Of a stretch of DNA of 33,657 nt, positions 1 to 9,053 are shown one piece after another. The stretch lies in the NCBI GenBank assembly GCA_031290775.1, contig JAITMX010000172.1:1-33657 (forward strand). Direction: 5' to 3'. How positions within the stretch are numbered: position 1 is the first letter of the stretch; each line of letters opens with the position of its first letter. The DNA is from Eubacteriales Family XIII. Incertae Sedis bacterium. GTDB taxonomy: Bacteria > Bacillota > Clostridia > Peptostreptococcales > Anaerovoracaceae. The notes beneath the pieces were generated by a model, which saw only the letters and a list, made by a program, of their open reading frames with translations, did not search any database and had not been told where the DNA came from. A program made the translations under genes and the position numbers.

Positions 1-858
1 GAAACGACGGAACGCTTCCGCCCGCGCATCGCGGCTTTCCTCAACCTCACGCCGGACCACATGGATCGCCACAAATCGATGGAAAACTACGCCGCCGCCA
101 AGGCAAAGGTCTTCGCAAACCAAGGGGCAGGCGACGTTTTGGTCTACAACGCGGACGATGAACGGGTAGCCGCGCTCGCGGAAAAAGCGCTGTCAAAAAA
201 AATCCCGTTCAGCCGCCAAAAAACGTTTGCGACAGGGGCCTTTGCGCAAGGCGGGCAAATCGTCTTTGCGGACGCGGGAAAAACCGTTTTCGTGATCGGC
301 GCGGACGAGCTGCGCATCCCCGGTGCGCACAATCTTGAAAACGCGCTCGCTGCAGTGGCCATCGCCTTTGCCGCAGGCATCGATCCCGCAGTCACGGCCG
401 AGACTCTGGGGCTGTTTAAGGGCGTCGAGCACCGGCTCGAGATCGTCGCGACAATCGGAGGGGTGCGTTTTGTGAACGATTCAAAGGGCACAAACCCCGA
501 CGCCGCGATCAAAGCGGTTGAGGCAATCGGGAGGGACATCATCCTCATCGCGGGCGGCTACGACAAAAATGCCGATTTTACGGATTACATCCGCGCGGCG
601 AAGGGCCGGGTGCGGCAGCTTCTGCTGCTCGGCGCGACTGCGGAAAAGATCAAAGCCTGCGCTGAAGCCGAGGGCTTGACGGAAATCACAATGGCGGGCG
701 GCATGGGCGAGGCTGTCAGGCTCGGCTTTGAACTCGCGAGGCCGGGCGACACGGTTCTGCTTTCCCCCGCTTGCGCGAGCTGGGATATGTACAGCTGCTT
801 TGAGGAACGCGGCGCGCATTTCAAAGAAAAGGTCTGTGAATTGAGGGAGTGGAAATGA
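1..858 (+). CDS. murD: UDP-N-acetylmuramoylalanine--D-glutamate ligase, C-terminal portion (5' truncated by window edge)
   Basis: Frame is open from base 1 (ETTERFRPRIAAFLNLTPDHMDRHKSMENYAAAK...), matching the Mur ligase motif NLTPDHLDRH; also GVEHRLE, NDSKGTNPDA and LSPACASWD(M)Y motifs typical of MurD. Confidence 0.95.
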   Translation, partial: ETTERFRPRIAAFLNLTPDHMDRHKSMENYAAAKAKVFANQGAGDVLVYNADDERVAALAEKALSKKIPFSRQKTFATGAFAQGGQIVFADAGKTVFVIGADELRIPGAHNLENALAAVAIAFAAGIDPAVTAETLGLFKGVEHRLEIVATIGGVRFVNDSKGTNPDAAIKAVEAIGRDIILIAGGYDKNADFTDYIRAAKGRVRQLLLLGATAEKIKACAEAEGLTEITMAGGMGEAVRLGFELARPGDTVLLSPACASWDMYSCFEERGAHFKEKVCELREWK

Positions 859-2000
859 CCAAAGCACGCGGCAAAATCGACGCGTTGATTCTGCTGATGG
901 TCGTGATTCTCGTCATTTTTGGCGTCGTGATGGTATTCAGCGCGAGTTTTTACAGCACGATCAGCGCAAATGAAGGCCCGTATTACTATCTGTCGCTTGC
1001 GGTGCGCTATGCTGTGGTGGGTTTTATCCTGATGATCATCGCGTCTTTTGTCCCTTACAGGATTTATATGAAATTCGCGCCGGCCATCGTGGCCTTGTCG
1101 CTGTTTTTGCTGCTCATCCTTTATACGCCGCTCGGCCACGAGGCTGGTGGCGCGACACGCTGGATCAAGATCGGCAGCCTGACTTTCATGCCCGGCGAGT
1201 GGGCGAAATTTGCCGTTATCGTCGGCGTGGCTTGGTATTACACGAAATATGCGGATCGGGCCAAGAGCTTTTTGCATGGATTTTTGCCGGTGGCCGTCGG
1301 GGCGGCCGTCTATTTCTATCTAATCGAGGAAGAGCCGAATTTGTCCACGGCGCTGATCATCGTGCTCACGGCGCTGGTGATGATGTTCATCGCGGGTGTG
1401 CGCATTGCCTATCTCGCCGGCATTGCCGCCTTAGGCTTTGCGGGGATTTTTTACATGATTCAATCGGCGCAGGGCGAACACCTTACACGCATCACAAACT
1501 TTTGGGATCCGTTTTCCGATGCGCAGGGCGATTTTTACCAAACAGTGCAGGGGCTTCTCGCACTCGGTTCGGGCGGGCTGACGGGCGTTGGGCTCGGCAA
1601 CAGCGTCGAAAAGGCGCTGTGGCTGCCGGAGGCGCAAAATGATTTCATCTTTGCGATCATCGGGGAGGAGACCGGTTTTATCGGTTGCATCCTCGTGCTC
1701 GTCGCGTATATCATCCTCATCTGGCGGTGCATGCTCATCGCGATGCGCAGCAAGGATCGTTTTGCCGTGCTGACGGGTGGCGGCATTTCGATCCTTTTTG
1801 CGCTTCAGGTCATTTTGAACATCGGCGTCGTCACAGCGTCATTGCCGCCGACAGGCGTCATCCTGCCGTTTATCAGCTATGGCGGCAATGCGATCATCCT
1901 GTTTATGTTCCTCATGGGAATCATGCTCAATATCTCCCGCGGGGACGCTTCGGAGGCCCCCGGGCGGCGCAGTCGCCCGCGCCAGGAGAGTGCGGGATGA
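855..2000 (+). CDS. ftsW: SEDS-family peptidoglycan glycosyltransferase FtsW/SpoVE
   Basis: Multi-TM protein with SEDS motifs (GHEAGGATRWIKIGSLTFMPGEWAKFAVI, PEAQNDFIFAIIGEETGFIG, LPPTGVILPFISYGG). ATG at 855 chosen inside the 849 ORF. Confidence 0.95.
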   Translation: MTKARGKIDALILLMVVILVIFGVVMVFSASFYSTISANEGPYYYLSLAVRYAVVGFILMIIASFVPYRIYMKFAPAIVALSLFLLLILYTPLGHEAGGATRWIKIGSLTFMPGEWAKFAVIVGVAWYYTKYADRAKSFLHGFLPVAVGAAVYFYLIEEEPNLSTALIIVLTALVMMFIAGVRIAYLAGIAALGFAGIFYMIQSAQGEHLTRITNFWDPFSDAQGDFYQTVQGLLALGSGGLTGVGLGNSVEKALWLPEAQNDFIFAIIGEETGFIGCILVLVAYIILIWRCMLIAMRSKDRFAVLTGGGISILFALQVILNIGVVTASLPPTGVILPFISYGGNAIILFMFLMGIMLNISRGDASEAPGRRSRPRQESAG

Positions 2001-3100
2001 GGGCGCTGATCGCGAGCAGCGCGACGGGCGGCCATATCTATCCGGCTCTGGCGATCGCGGAGGGGATCAAAAAACGCGATCCGGGCGCGGCGGTTCTTTT
2101 TGTCGGCGCAAAATGGGAGATTGGAAAAGAACTCGTAGAACGCGCCGGCTATGAGCAGGTTTTCATCGACGCGCGCGGTTTTGACCGCAAAAATCCGCTG
2201 AACAATATCGCGGCGCTGTGCGCCTTGGCACGTTCGTCGGGCGAGATCAAAAAGATACTGCGCGGGTTTCGGCCCGATGCCGTCATTGGGACAGGCGGCC
2301 ATGTCGCCGGCCCCGTGATCCGCCTCGCGCGGCGGGCAGGCATACGCACGTTTATCCAGGAGCAAAACGTCATCCCCGGCATGGCAAACAAGCTTGCGGA
2401 AAAATACGCCGACCGGGTCTTCATCGGGTTTGAGGCGGCGGCGGCACATTTCAAAGAGAAGGGCAAATTGATCGTGAGCGGCAACCCCGTGCGCGCCGCT
2501 TTTGCGGAAGCGGCGGCGGAGCGGGACAGGCTGCGGGAAAAATACGGCGTGGCGGCCAGCGACGTTTGCGTGCTGATTTTCGGCGGCAGCCAAGGCGCCG
2601 ACGCGATCAACGACGCAGCCGTGGACGCGATAGGGCGGCTCGGCGGCATGCCGGGTTTCCGTTTCTTCTTCATCACGGGCCCGCAGCTCTATGGGCAAAT
2701 CAGAAAGACGCTCACGGAACGCTTTTCCGAAGACCCGGCGGGCCTTGCCGTCATGGGCTATGCGGACGCGATCTATGAACTCTACGCGGCGGCCGATCTC
2801 ATCGTGTCGCGCGCGGGGGCGCTGACCGTGACGGAAATCGCGGCGAGCGGCAAAGCGTCAATCCTTGTCCCTTCCCCGAATGTGACAAACAACCATCAGT
2901 ATTACAACGCGAAAGCGCTTGCGGACGCGGGCGCTGCCGTGATCCTCTCCGAAGGCGAAATACGGGGCGGCGGGCTCGCTTCGGAAATAGAGCGCCTCGC
3001 GGAGGATCCCGAAACATCGGACGCGATGGGCAGGGCGGCGCACGGGCTTGCAAAACCCGATGCGGTGAAAGCGATCGTCGATGAGATATTCGGAAACTGA
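1997..3100 (+). CDS. murG: UDP-N-acetylglucosamine--N-acetylmuramyl-(pentapeptide) pyrophosphoryl-undecaprenol GlcNAc transferase
   Basis: MRALIASSATGGHIYPALAIAEGI, GTGGHVAGPVIRLARR, EQNVIPGMANKLA, GGSQGADAIND, SRAGALTVTEIAASGKASILVPSPNVTNNHQ. ATG at 1997 overlaps the ftsW stop (ATGA). Confidence 0.96.
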   Translation: MRALIASSATGGHIYPALAIAEGIKKRDPGAAVLFVGAKWEIGKELVERAGYEQVFIDARGFDRKNPLNNIAALCALARSSGEIKKILRGFRPDAVIGTGGHVAGPVIRLARRAGIRTFIQEQNVIPGMANKLAEKYADRVFIGFEAAAAHFKEKGKLIVSGNPVRAAFAEAAAERDRLREKYGVAASDVCVLIFGGSQGADAINDAAVDAIGRLGGMPGFRFFFITGPQLYGQIRKTLTERFSEDPAGLAVMGYADAIYELYAAADLIVSRAGALTVTEIAASGKASILVPSPNVTNNHQYYNAKALADAGAAVILSEGEIRGGGLASEIERLAEDPETSDAMGRAAHGLAKPDAVKAIVDEIFGN

Positions 3101-3833
3101 ACGGAAAAAGCGCGGCAAGCGCAAAAAGAAACATTATTTCCTGAATGTTTCTATCGCGATACTTGTGATACTCGGGCTGTGGTTTCTCGGGTTCCGGTCG
3201 GGCGTTTTCGATATTCACAGGCTTGATGTGCAAAACAATGTGCATTATACGGCGGCACAGGCGGCCGAGCTGACAGGGGTCAGTATCGGCGACAACATTT
3301 TCAGGACGCGCGTTTCCGAGGTTGAAGAGAGGCTTGAAAAAGATCCGTATATTCGCTCGGCGGAAGTCGAGTGGGACCTGCCCGACGGGCTGGCGATTGT
3401 GCTCGAGGAGAGGACGGAAAATATACTCATCGAGTATGCGGAAGGTTATATAATCCTCGATTTTGACGGCGAGATCCTGAGGTTGACGCAGGAAGCGCCC
3501 ATCCTGCCTATCATTGTAGGCCTCACGCCGATCGGGCCCGCGCCGGGAACGCCGATGAAAGCCGAAGAGGCGGGGCAGCTCAAGCCGGGGCTCGATTTTT
3601 TCAAATTTGCATCGGAACACGATTTTTATATCAAGAAACTCGATCTCGGCAGCGTGATTCCAAGAGCTTATGTATTTGACCGCTTGGTCATCGAAGGCGA
3701 TCTGGGAAATATCGAAAAAGGCATGAACGAGATCAAGCGCGTGATTGCCGACTTGGATTCAAAGGGCATCGAGCGCGGGACGCTCAGTGTTGGCGGCAAC
3801 GGAACCTGCTCGTTCACACCGGAACTGCGCTGA
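3081..3833 (+). CDS. ftsQ: Cell division protein FtsQ/DivIB (POTRA domain)
   Basis: Short basic cytoplasmic N-terminus, single TM, POTRA-like start FDIHRLDVQNNVHYTAAQAAELTGVSIGDNIF; position between murG and ftsZ. Confidence 0.9.
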   Translation: MRYSETERKKRGKRKKKHYFLNVSIAILVILGLWFLGFRSGVFDIHRLDVQNNVHYTAAQAAELTGVSIGDNIFRTRVSEVEERLEKDPYIRSAEVEWDLPDGLAIVLEERTENILIEYAEGYIILDFDGEILRLTQEAPILPIIVGLTPIGPAPGTPMKAEEAGQLKPGLDFFKFASEHDFYIKKLDLGSVIPRAYVFDRLVIEGDLGNIEKGMNEIKRVIADLDSKGIERGTLSVGGNGTCSFTPELR

Positions 3834-3889
3834 AAGGGGCGCGGCATTGCGGCATTGCGAAAATTTTTTCAGTGTCGATTTTTTTTCGG

Positions 3890-3918
3890 TTTAAATACAA
3901 ATATCCGTATGGTATACT
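3890..3918 (+). promoter_or_regulatory. Putative vegetative promoter for ftsZ
   Basis: TTTAAA (3890-3895), 17-bp spacer, TATACT (3913-3918), upstream of AAGGAGGAAC SD and ATG 3951. Confidence 0.5.
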
Positions 3919-3950
3919 ATTCGGAGATATTGCTCAAGGAGGAACAAAAA

Positions 3951-5141
3951 ATGGCGCATGAAGGTATCTTGTTCGAAACAGCCGATTCAGCGATCGCGAA
4001 CATCATCGTGATCGGTGTCGGCGGCGGCGGTGGCAACGCGGTGAATCGCATGATCGAGTGCGGGATCCGAGGCGTAGAATATGTCGCGGTCAATACGGAT
4101 AAGCAGGATCTGGAACAAAAATCCAACGCTGAAGTCAAGCTTCAAATCGGGGCCAAGGCCACGGGCGGGCTTGGCGCGGGTGGCAATCCCGAGGTCGGGC
4201 TTTTGGCCGCCGAAGAAAACCAACAGGAAATCGAAAACGCGATACGCGGCGCCGATATGCTTTTCATCACGGCGGGCATGGGCGGCGGCACGGGGACGGG
4301 CGCGGCGCCGGTCGTGGCGAAGATTGCGAAAGAGCTCGGTGTCCTCACGATCGCGATCGTGACGAAGCCTTTCAGTTTTGAAGCGAAAAAGCGAAAGGCC
4401 TATGCGGAGCAAGGCATCGAATATCTGAAAGATTACGTAGACTCGCTCGTCGTAATCCCCAATGACAAGCTGCTTTTGCTCAGCGATCAAAATACAAAGA
4501 TGATCGAGGCGCTGAATGTCGCAAACGAAGTGCTGAAGGACGGCGTACAGGGCATCACGGAAATCATCACAGGCGCGGGTTTCATCAACGTGGACTTTGC
4601 GGATGTCAAATCGGTCATGTCCAGGCAGGGCGTGGCTCATATGGGTATCGGACGGGGCCAGGGCGAAGGCCGTGTCAAAGAAGCGGTCAAGACCGCGATC
4701 AACAGCCCACTGCTCGATACGACCGTTGCGGGCGCAAAGCATATCCTGCTGCGCATTGCGGGCGATGAAAACCTCGGCATGCTCGAATTCAGCGAGGCAG
4801 CCGACATGATAGAACAGGAAGCGGATGGCGAGGCGGATGTCCGGATTGGCATGTCCATTGACAATTCGCTCGGCGACGAGATCGTGATTACGGTCATCGC
4901 GACGGGCTTTTCCGATCTCGATGCGCCTGATTTTCCTGCCAAGGCCGATGCGGGGTTTCGGCCTCCTACGGGTGTACAGACGACCGGATTTGATGCCGGT
5001 TACAATAGCCAGGGCGGTGACGATGCCGATTACGGCGAATATGAGCCCGCGCCTGCGTCGGGTCAGGAAAGCCTCCTTAGCGACGATGCCGAGGGCAGCG
5101 GCAATGATTTTGCGATCCCGGGATTTTTGCGCGGAGGGTGA
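3951..5141 (+). CDS. ftsZ: Cell division protein FtsZ
   Basis: [20 protein letters not shown], tubulin signature [13 protein letters not shown]-terminal conserved peptide AIPGFLRGG; strong SD aaggaggaac before ATG 3951. Confidence 0.98.
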   Translation: MAHEGILFETADSAIANIIVIGVGGGGGNAVNRMIECGIRGVEYVAVNTDKQDLEQKSNAEVKLQIGAKATGGLGAGGNPEVGLLAAEENQQEIENAIRGADMLFITAGMGGGTGTGAAPVVAKIAKELGVLTIAIVTKPFSFEAKKRKAYAEQGIEYLKDYVDSLVVIPNDKLLLLSDQNTKMIEALNVANEVLKDGVQGITEIITGAGFINVDFADVKSVMSRQGVAHMGIGRGQGEGRVKEAVKTAINSPLLDTTVAGAKHILLRIAGDENLGMLEFSEAADMIEQEADGEADVRIGMSIDNSLGDEIVITVIATGFSDLDAPDFPAKADAGFRPPTGVQTTGFDAGYNSQGGDDADYGEYEPAPASGQESLLSDDAEGSGNDFAIPGFLRGG

Positions 5142-5162
5142 TCGACAGACAGTCGATAAGCG

Positions 5163-6182
5163 ATGAAAGAGATCAGGACACAAGATGCCGTAGGGCATAT
5201 CATTTCGCATGACATCACGCGGATTATTCCGGGCGGGGCAAAGGACGTCGCGTTTCAAAAGGGGCATATCGTCCGGGAAGAGGACATCCCTGAGCTTTTG
5301 AAAATCGGCAAGGCGCATCTTTTCGTCTGGGAAAATGACGGCACGATGCTGCATGAAAACGACGCGGCGCAGGCGCTCGCGGATATCGTTTGCGGCGACG
5401 GTTTTGTGCGCGGCGATGTCAAGGAAGGCAAGATCGAAATTTTTGCGGGCCGGAGCGGGATTCTGCGCGTCGACAAGGAAAAGCTCGCGGCGCTGAACGC
5501 TTTCGATGAAATCATGGTTGCGACGCGCCACGATTTGTCGCCTGTGCGCGCCGGGGACAAGCTCGCCGGCACCCGTATCATCCCGCTCGCAATCTCAAAA
5601 GACAAGATGGAGGAAGCCGGCCGGTCGGCCGGAGAAGGTGCGATCCTTTCCGTTCTTCCCTATATACCGAGACGTACCGCGATCATCACGACCGGCAGCG
5701 AGGTCTTTGAGGGGCTCGTAGAGGACGGGTTCACGCCGGTAGTGCGCAAAAAACTTGCAGACTACGAAACAGAAGACATCGGCCATCTCACAGTGCCCGA
5801 CAATCCCGAGATGGCGACGAACGCGATTTTGCGCATGGTAGGCAAAGGCGCGGATGTGGTCTTCGTCACGGGCGGCATGAGCGTCGACCCTGACGACCGT
5901 ACGCCGCTCGCGATCAAGAATACGGGCGCCGATGTCGTTTCGTACGGCGCGCCGGTTTTGCCCGGGGCGATGTTTCTCGTCGCCTATCTTGGCGATACCG
6001 CCATCCTCGGCCTGCCGGGCTGCGTCATGCACTCAAAGCGCACGATACTCGATATCGTGCTGCCGCGCGTCATGGCGGGGCTGCGTATCACGAAGCGGGA
6101 TATCAACGACCTTGCGCCGGGCGGGCTGTGCCTCAGCTGTGAGGTTTGCATTTTCCCCGCGTGCGGGTTTGGCGCTCTGTGA
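5163..6182 (+). CDS. Molybdopterin-binding (MoeA/MogA-like) protein with Cys-rich C-terminal tail
   Basis: MoCF-binding-like motifs ITTGSEVFEG, VVFVTGGMSVDPDDRTPLAIKNTGADVVSYGAPVLPGAMFLVAYLGDTAILGLPG; tail GGLCLSCEVCIFPACGFGAL; adjacent to modABC. Confidence 0.85.
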   Translation: MKEIRTQDAVGHIISHDITRIIPGGAKDVAFQKGHIVREEDIPELLKIGKAHLFVWENDGTMLHENDAAQALADIVCGDGFVRGDVKEGKIEIFAGRSGILRVDKEKLAALNAFDEIMVATRHDLSPVRAGDKLAGTRIIPLAISKDKMEEAGRSAGEGAILSVLPYIPRRTAIITTGSEVFEGLVEDGFTPVVRKKLADYETEDIGHLTVPDNPEMATNAILRMVGKGADVVFVTGGMSVDPDDRTPLAIKNTGADVVSYGAPVLPGAMFLVAYLGDTAILGLPGCVMHSKRTILDIVLPRVMAGLRITKRDINDLAPGGLCLSCEVCIFPACGFGAL

Positions 6183-6250
6183 CACGCGGAAAGCAAGGCA
6201 AAAATCATTCGGGCTCCACTCTGAAAATTACAATATAAAAACAATGGGGG

Positions 6251-6272
6251 GTATGTTGTTTGAACAACATAC
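6251..6272. promoter_or_regulatory. Palindrome GTATGTTGTT-TG-AACAACATAC followed by T5 (operator or intrinsic terminator)
   Basis: Perfect 10-bp inverted arms in the gap between the MoeA-like gene and modA, followed by CTTTTTCG-type T tract. Confidence 0.6.
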
Positions 6273-6364
6273 TTTTTCGTTGATTTGTGATAGTCTCATA
6301 TATTGTGCGCCTTATGCGCAAATGGCAAAAGCAAAAGAATGAAGCAAAGAAGAAGGAGAACGAC

Positions 6365-7225
6365 ATGAAGAAACAGAAATTATTTGCAATCGTATTGACG
6401 CTCATCATGGCGGCGGCACTGCTCGCCGGTTGCGGCAGCAAAGAAGCGCCCGCGCCGGAGCCCCCGGCCGCAGACGGCGCCTCACAGGAAGCACCCGCGC
6501 CTGAGCCGGAACCCGAACCGGGTCTGACGGGCGCGTTCATGATCGCTGCGGCGGCAAGCCTGCAAAACGCGCTCGACGGCGACCTGATTCCGCTGTTCAA
6601 CCAAGCCAATCCGGATGTCGCCATAACCGGGACATATGATTCATCGGGCAAGCTCCAGACACAGATCGAGGAAGGCCTCGACGCGCAGATCTTTTTCTCG
6701 GCGGCAACGAAGCAGATGACCGCGCTTGCCGAGGGCGGCTTTATCGACAGCTCTTCTGTCGTGAACCTGCTCGAAAACGAAGTCGTGCTCATTACGGGCA
6801 CGGATACCGAGACGAAGGTCACGGGCTTCGAGAACATCACGGACGCAGAGGGCATCGCGATCGGCGATCCGGCGAGCGTCCCGGCGGGCCAGTACGCGCA
6901 GGAAATCCTGACGAGCCTTGGCTCTTGGGACGCGGTCAACGCGAAGGCCAGCCTCGGCACGAACGTGACAGAGGTCCTCACTTGGGTCGCCGAAGGCAGC
7001 GCTGAAGTCGGCGTCGTCTATCGGACCGACGCGGCGAGCATGGCCGACAAGGTCAAAGTGATCGCGTCCGCGCCCGAAGGGAGTCTTCAGACGCCGGTTG
7101 TCTACCCGGTCGGGCTGAGCTCGGACCTCGGCGACAAAGCGGAAGCGGCACGGGCTTTCATCGAATTTTTGCGGAGCCCCGAAGCGCTTGCGGTGTTTGA
7201 GAAATATGGCTTTAAGCCGCTGTAG
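6365..7225 (+). CDS. modA: Molybdate ABC transporter substrate-binding lipoprotein
   Basis: Lipobox LLAGCGS; AAASLQNALDGDLIPLFNQANPDVAITGTYDSSGKLQTQIEEGLDAQIFFSA typical of ModA; SD gaaggagaacgac before ATG 6365. Confidence 0.93.
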   Translation: MKKQKLFAIVLTLIMAAALLAGCGSKEAPAPEPPAADGASQEAPAPEPEPEPGLTGAFMIAAAASLQNALDGDLIPLFNQANPDVAITGTYDSSGKLQTQIEEGLDAQIFFSAATKQMTALAEGGFIDSSSVVNLLENEVVLITGTDTETKVTGFENITDAEGIAIGDPASVPAGQYAQEILTSLGSWDAVNAKASLGTNVTEVLTWVAEGSAEVGVVYRTDAASMADKVKVIASAPEGSLQTPVVYPVGLSSDLGDKAEAARAFIEFLRSPEALAVFEKYGFKPL

Positions 7226-7282
7226 CGGCACTTCCGTGCCGGGTGGCGGGGAGCTTCGCGGCTTTGTGATATACTTGCTTGG

Positions 7283-7966
7283 ATGGTTATTACACCGATC
7301 CTGATATCGCTGAAAACGGCGTCAGTGGCGATCCTGTTCACCTTTGTGATCGGGACGCTGCTGGCGTACGCAATCAATCGCGCGAAGAATGAGCAGGCCA
7401 AGGCAATCGCGGACGCGATCCTGACACTTCCTCTTGTGCTTCCGCCGACAGTCGCGGGGTTTTTCATGCTCTACATCTTCGGCGTGCACAGGCCGCTCGG
7501 CAGCCTGCTCGCGGGGCTTGGCATCAAGCTTGTCTTTAGTTGGCAGGCGACCGTGCTCGCGGCGGTGATTATCTCGCTTCCGCTCATGTACCGCTCCGCG
7601 CGCGCCGCGTTCGATCAGGTTGACCCGATTTATCTCGAGGCCGCCCGCACGATCGGGCTTGCGGAATCAAAAATAGCATACAAAATCCTATTCCCCCTTG
7701 CCGCCCCCGGCCTCACCTCGGGCGGCATCCTTTCGTTTTCGAGGGGGCTTGGCGAGTTTGGCGCGACGGCGATGATCGCGGGCAACATCGCGGGCGTTTC
7801 CCGCACGATGCCGCTTGCCATCTACTCGGCCGTCGTGGGAGGCCGCGATGAGGAGGCATACGGCTACGTGCTTATCCTCGTGATCGTTTCTTTCCTGTTC
7901 GTCTGGGGCATCAGCATCATCACGGAGGCCCGGTCGGGCAGATACCGGCTGAAAACGCGCACATGA
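7283..7966 (+). CDS. modB: Molybdate ABC transporter permease
   Basis: ModB-like sequence LPLVLPPTVAGFFMLYIFG..., EAARTIGLAESKIAYKILFPLAAPGLTSGGILSFSRGLGEFGATAMIAGNI (EAA loop). Confidence 0.93.
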   Translation: MVITPILISLKTASVAILFTFVIGTLLAYAINRAKNEQAKAIADAILTLPLVLPPTVAGFFMLYIFGVHRPLGSLLAGLGIKLVFSWQATVLAAVIISLPLMYRSARAAFDQVDPIYLEAARTIGLAESKIAYKILFPLAAPGLTSGGILSFSRGLGEFGATAMIAGNIAGVSRTMPLAIYSAVVGGRDEEAYGYVLILVIVSFLFVWGISIITEARSGRYRLKTRT

Positions 7967-9045
7967 GCTTGCGGGTGGATATCCGGAAAAAGTACAAGGG
8001 CTTTGCGCTCGATGCGGCATTCACGTCGGATGACGGGACGCTGGCGTTGCTCGGCGCGTCGGGCAGCGGAAAGAGCATGACGCTCAAATGCATCGCGGGC
8101 CTGATCTCGCCCGACGAAGGCCTCATCACGCACGATGGGCGGACGCTGTTTGACAGCGCGGCGAAGATCGATCTGCGCCCACAGGAACGAAGCGTTGGCT
8201 ATCTCTTTCAAAACTACGCGCTCTTTCCGAATATGACCGTACGGGAAAATATCACGATTGCGTATCGAGGCAAGGCGGACTGTGCCGCGGCGGATGTGGC
8301 GGCGCTGCTTGCGCGTTATGGGCTGGCAGAGCTTGCGGGCCGCTATCCCGTGCAGCTTTCGGGCGGCCAACAGCAGCGCGTGGCGTTGGCGCGCATTTTT
8401 GCCTGCCGGCCGCGGGCCCTGCTGCTTGACGAGCCGTTTTCGGCCTTGGACACCTTTCTGCGCGAAAACATGCAGGCTGAGCTCAAACGTATCATCCGGG
8501 ATTACAGCGGCACCGTCGTGCTTGTCACCCACAGCCGAGATGAGGCATACAAAATCGCAGATCGGCTCGTTATCCTCGACGGCGGCGGGCCTGTGGCAGC
8601 GGGCCCCGTGAGGGAGGTCTTTGCGCGCCCCGGCAACATCCGCGCCGCGCGCATCACAGGCTGCAAAAATATTTCCGCGATCGAAAAGACCGGCGAGCGC
8701 CGTTTTTTCGCAAAGGACTGGGGCATCGAGCTGACAGCCGCAGGGCCTGTTTCGGAAACCCACACACACGCGGGGATTCGCGCCCATGATTTCAAGCCGG
8801 CGCTTTCGGCATATCCGGCGGAGCCCGGCGAGCCGGCCGGGCCTGCGCGCCAAGAGGCGGAAAGTATCAATGCGTTTGCGATAGAGATTGCCGATGAGAT
8901 CGACGGTATGTTTGAAAAAGACATCATCTTCAAAACCGCTGCGGGCGCGGGCGAAATATGGTGGATCGTAGACAGAAATACGGATACCAAAGACATCCGT
9001 GCGCTTTCCATAGCGCCCGAATCCATTCTGTTGCTCGAAGCATAG
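7963..9045 (+). CDS. modC: Molybdate ABC transporter ATP-binding protein
   Basis: Walker A GASGSGKS, signature LSGGQQQRVALARI, Walker B LLLDEPFSALD; overlaps modB stop by 4 nt. Confidence 0.93.
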   Translation: MSLRVDIRKKYKGFALDAAFTSDDGTLALLGASGSGKSMTLKCIAGLISPDEGLITHDGRTLFDSAAKIDLRPQERSVGYLFQNYALFPNMTVRENITIAYRGKADCAAADVAALLARYGLAELAGRYPVQLSGGQQQRVALARIFACRPRALLLDEPFSALDTFLRENMQAELKRIIRDYSGTVVLVTHSRDEAYKIADRLVILDGGGPVAAGPVREVFARPGNIRAARITGCKNISAIEKTGERRFFAKDWGIELTAAGPVSETHTHAGIRAHDFKPALSAYPAEPGEPAGPARQEAESINAFAIEIADEIDGMFEKDIIFKTAAGAGEIWWIVDRNTDTKDIRALSIAPESILLLEA

Positions 9046-9053
9046 ATTCTGTT

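Noticed and set aside
1685-1996. 104-aa N-terminal extension of murG
   Set aside because: It lies in another frame of ftsW; MRALIASSATGGH at 1997 is the canonical MurG start.
3987-5531. 514-aa minus-strand ORF antisense to ftsZ
   Set aside because: Product of codon bias in a GC-rich genome; ftsZ on the plus strand is unambiguous and the antisense translation has no recognisable motif.
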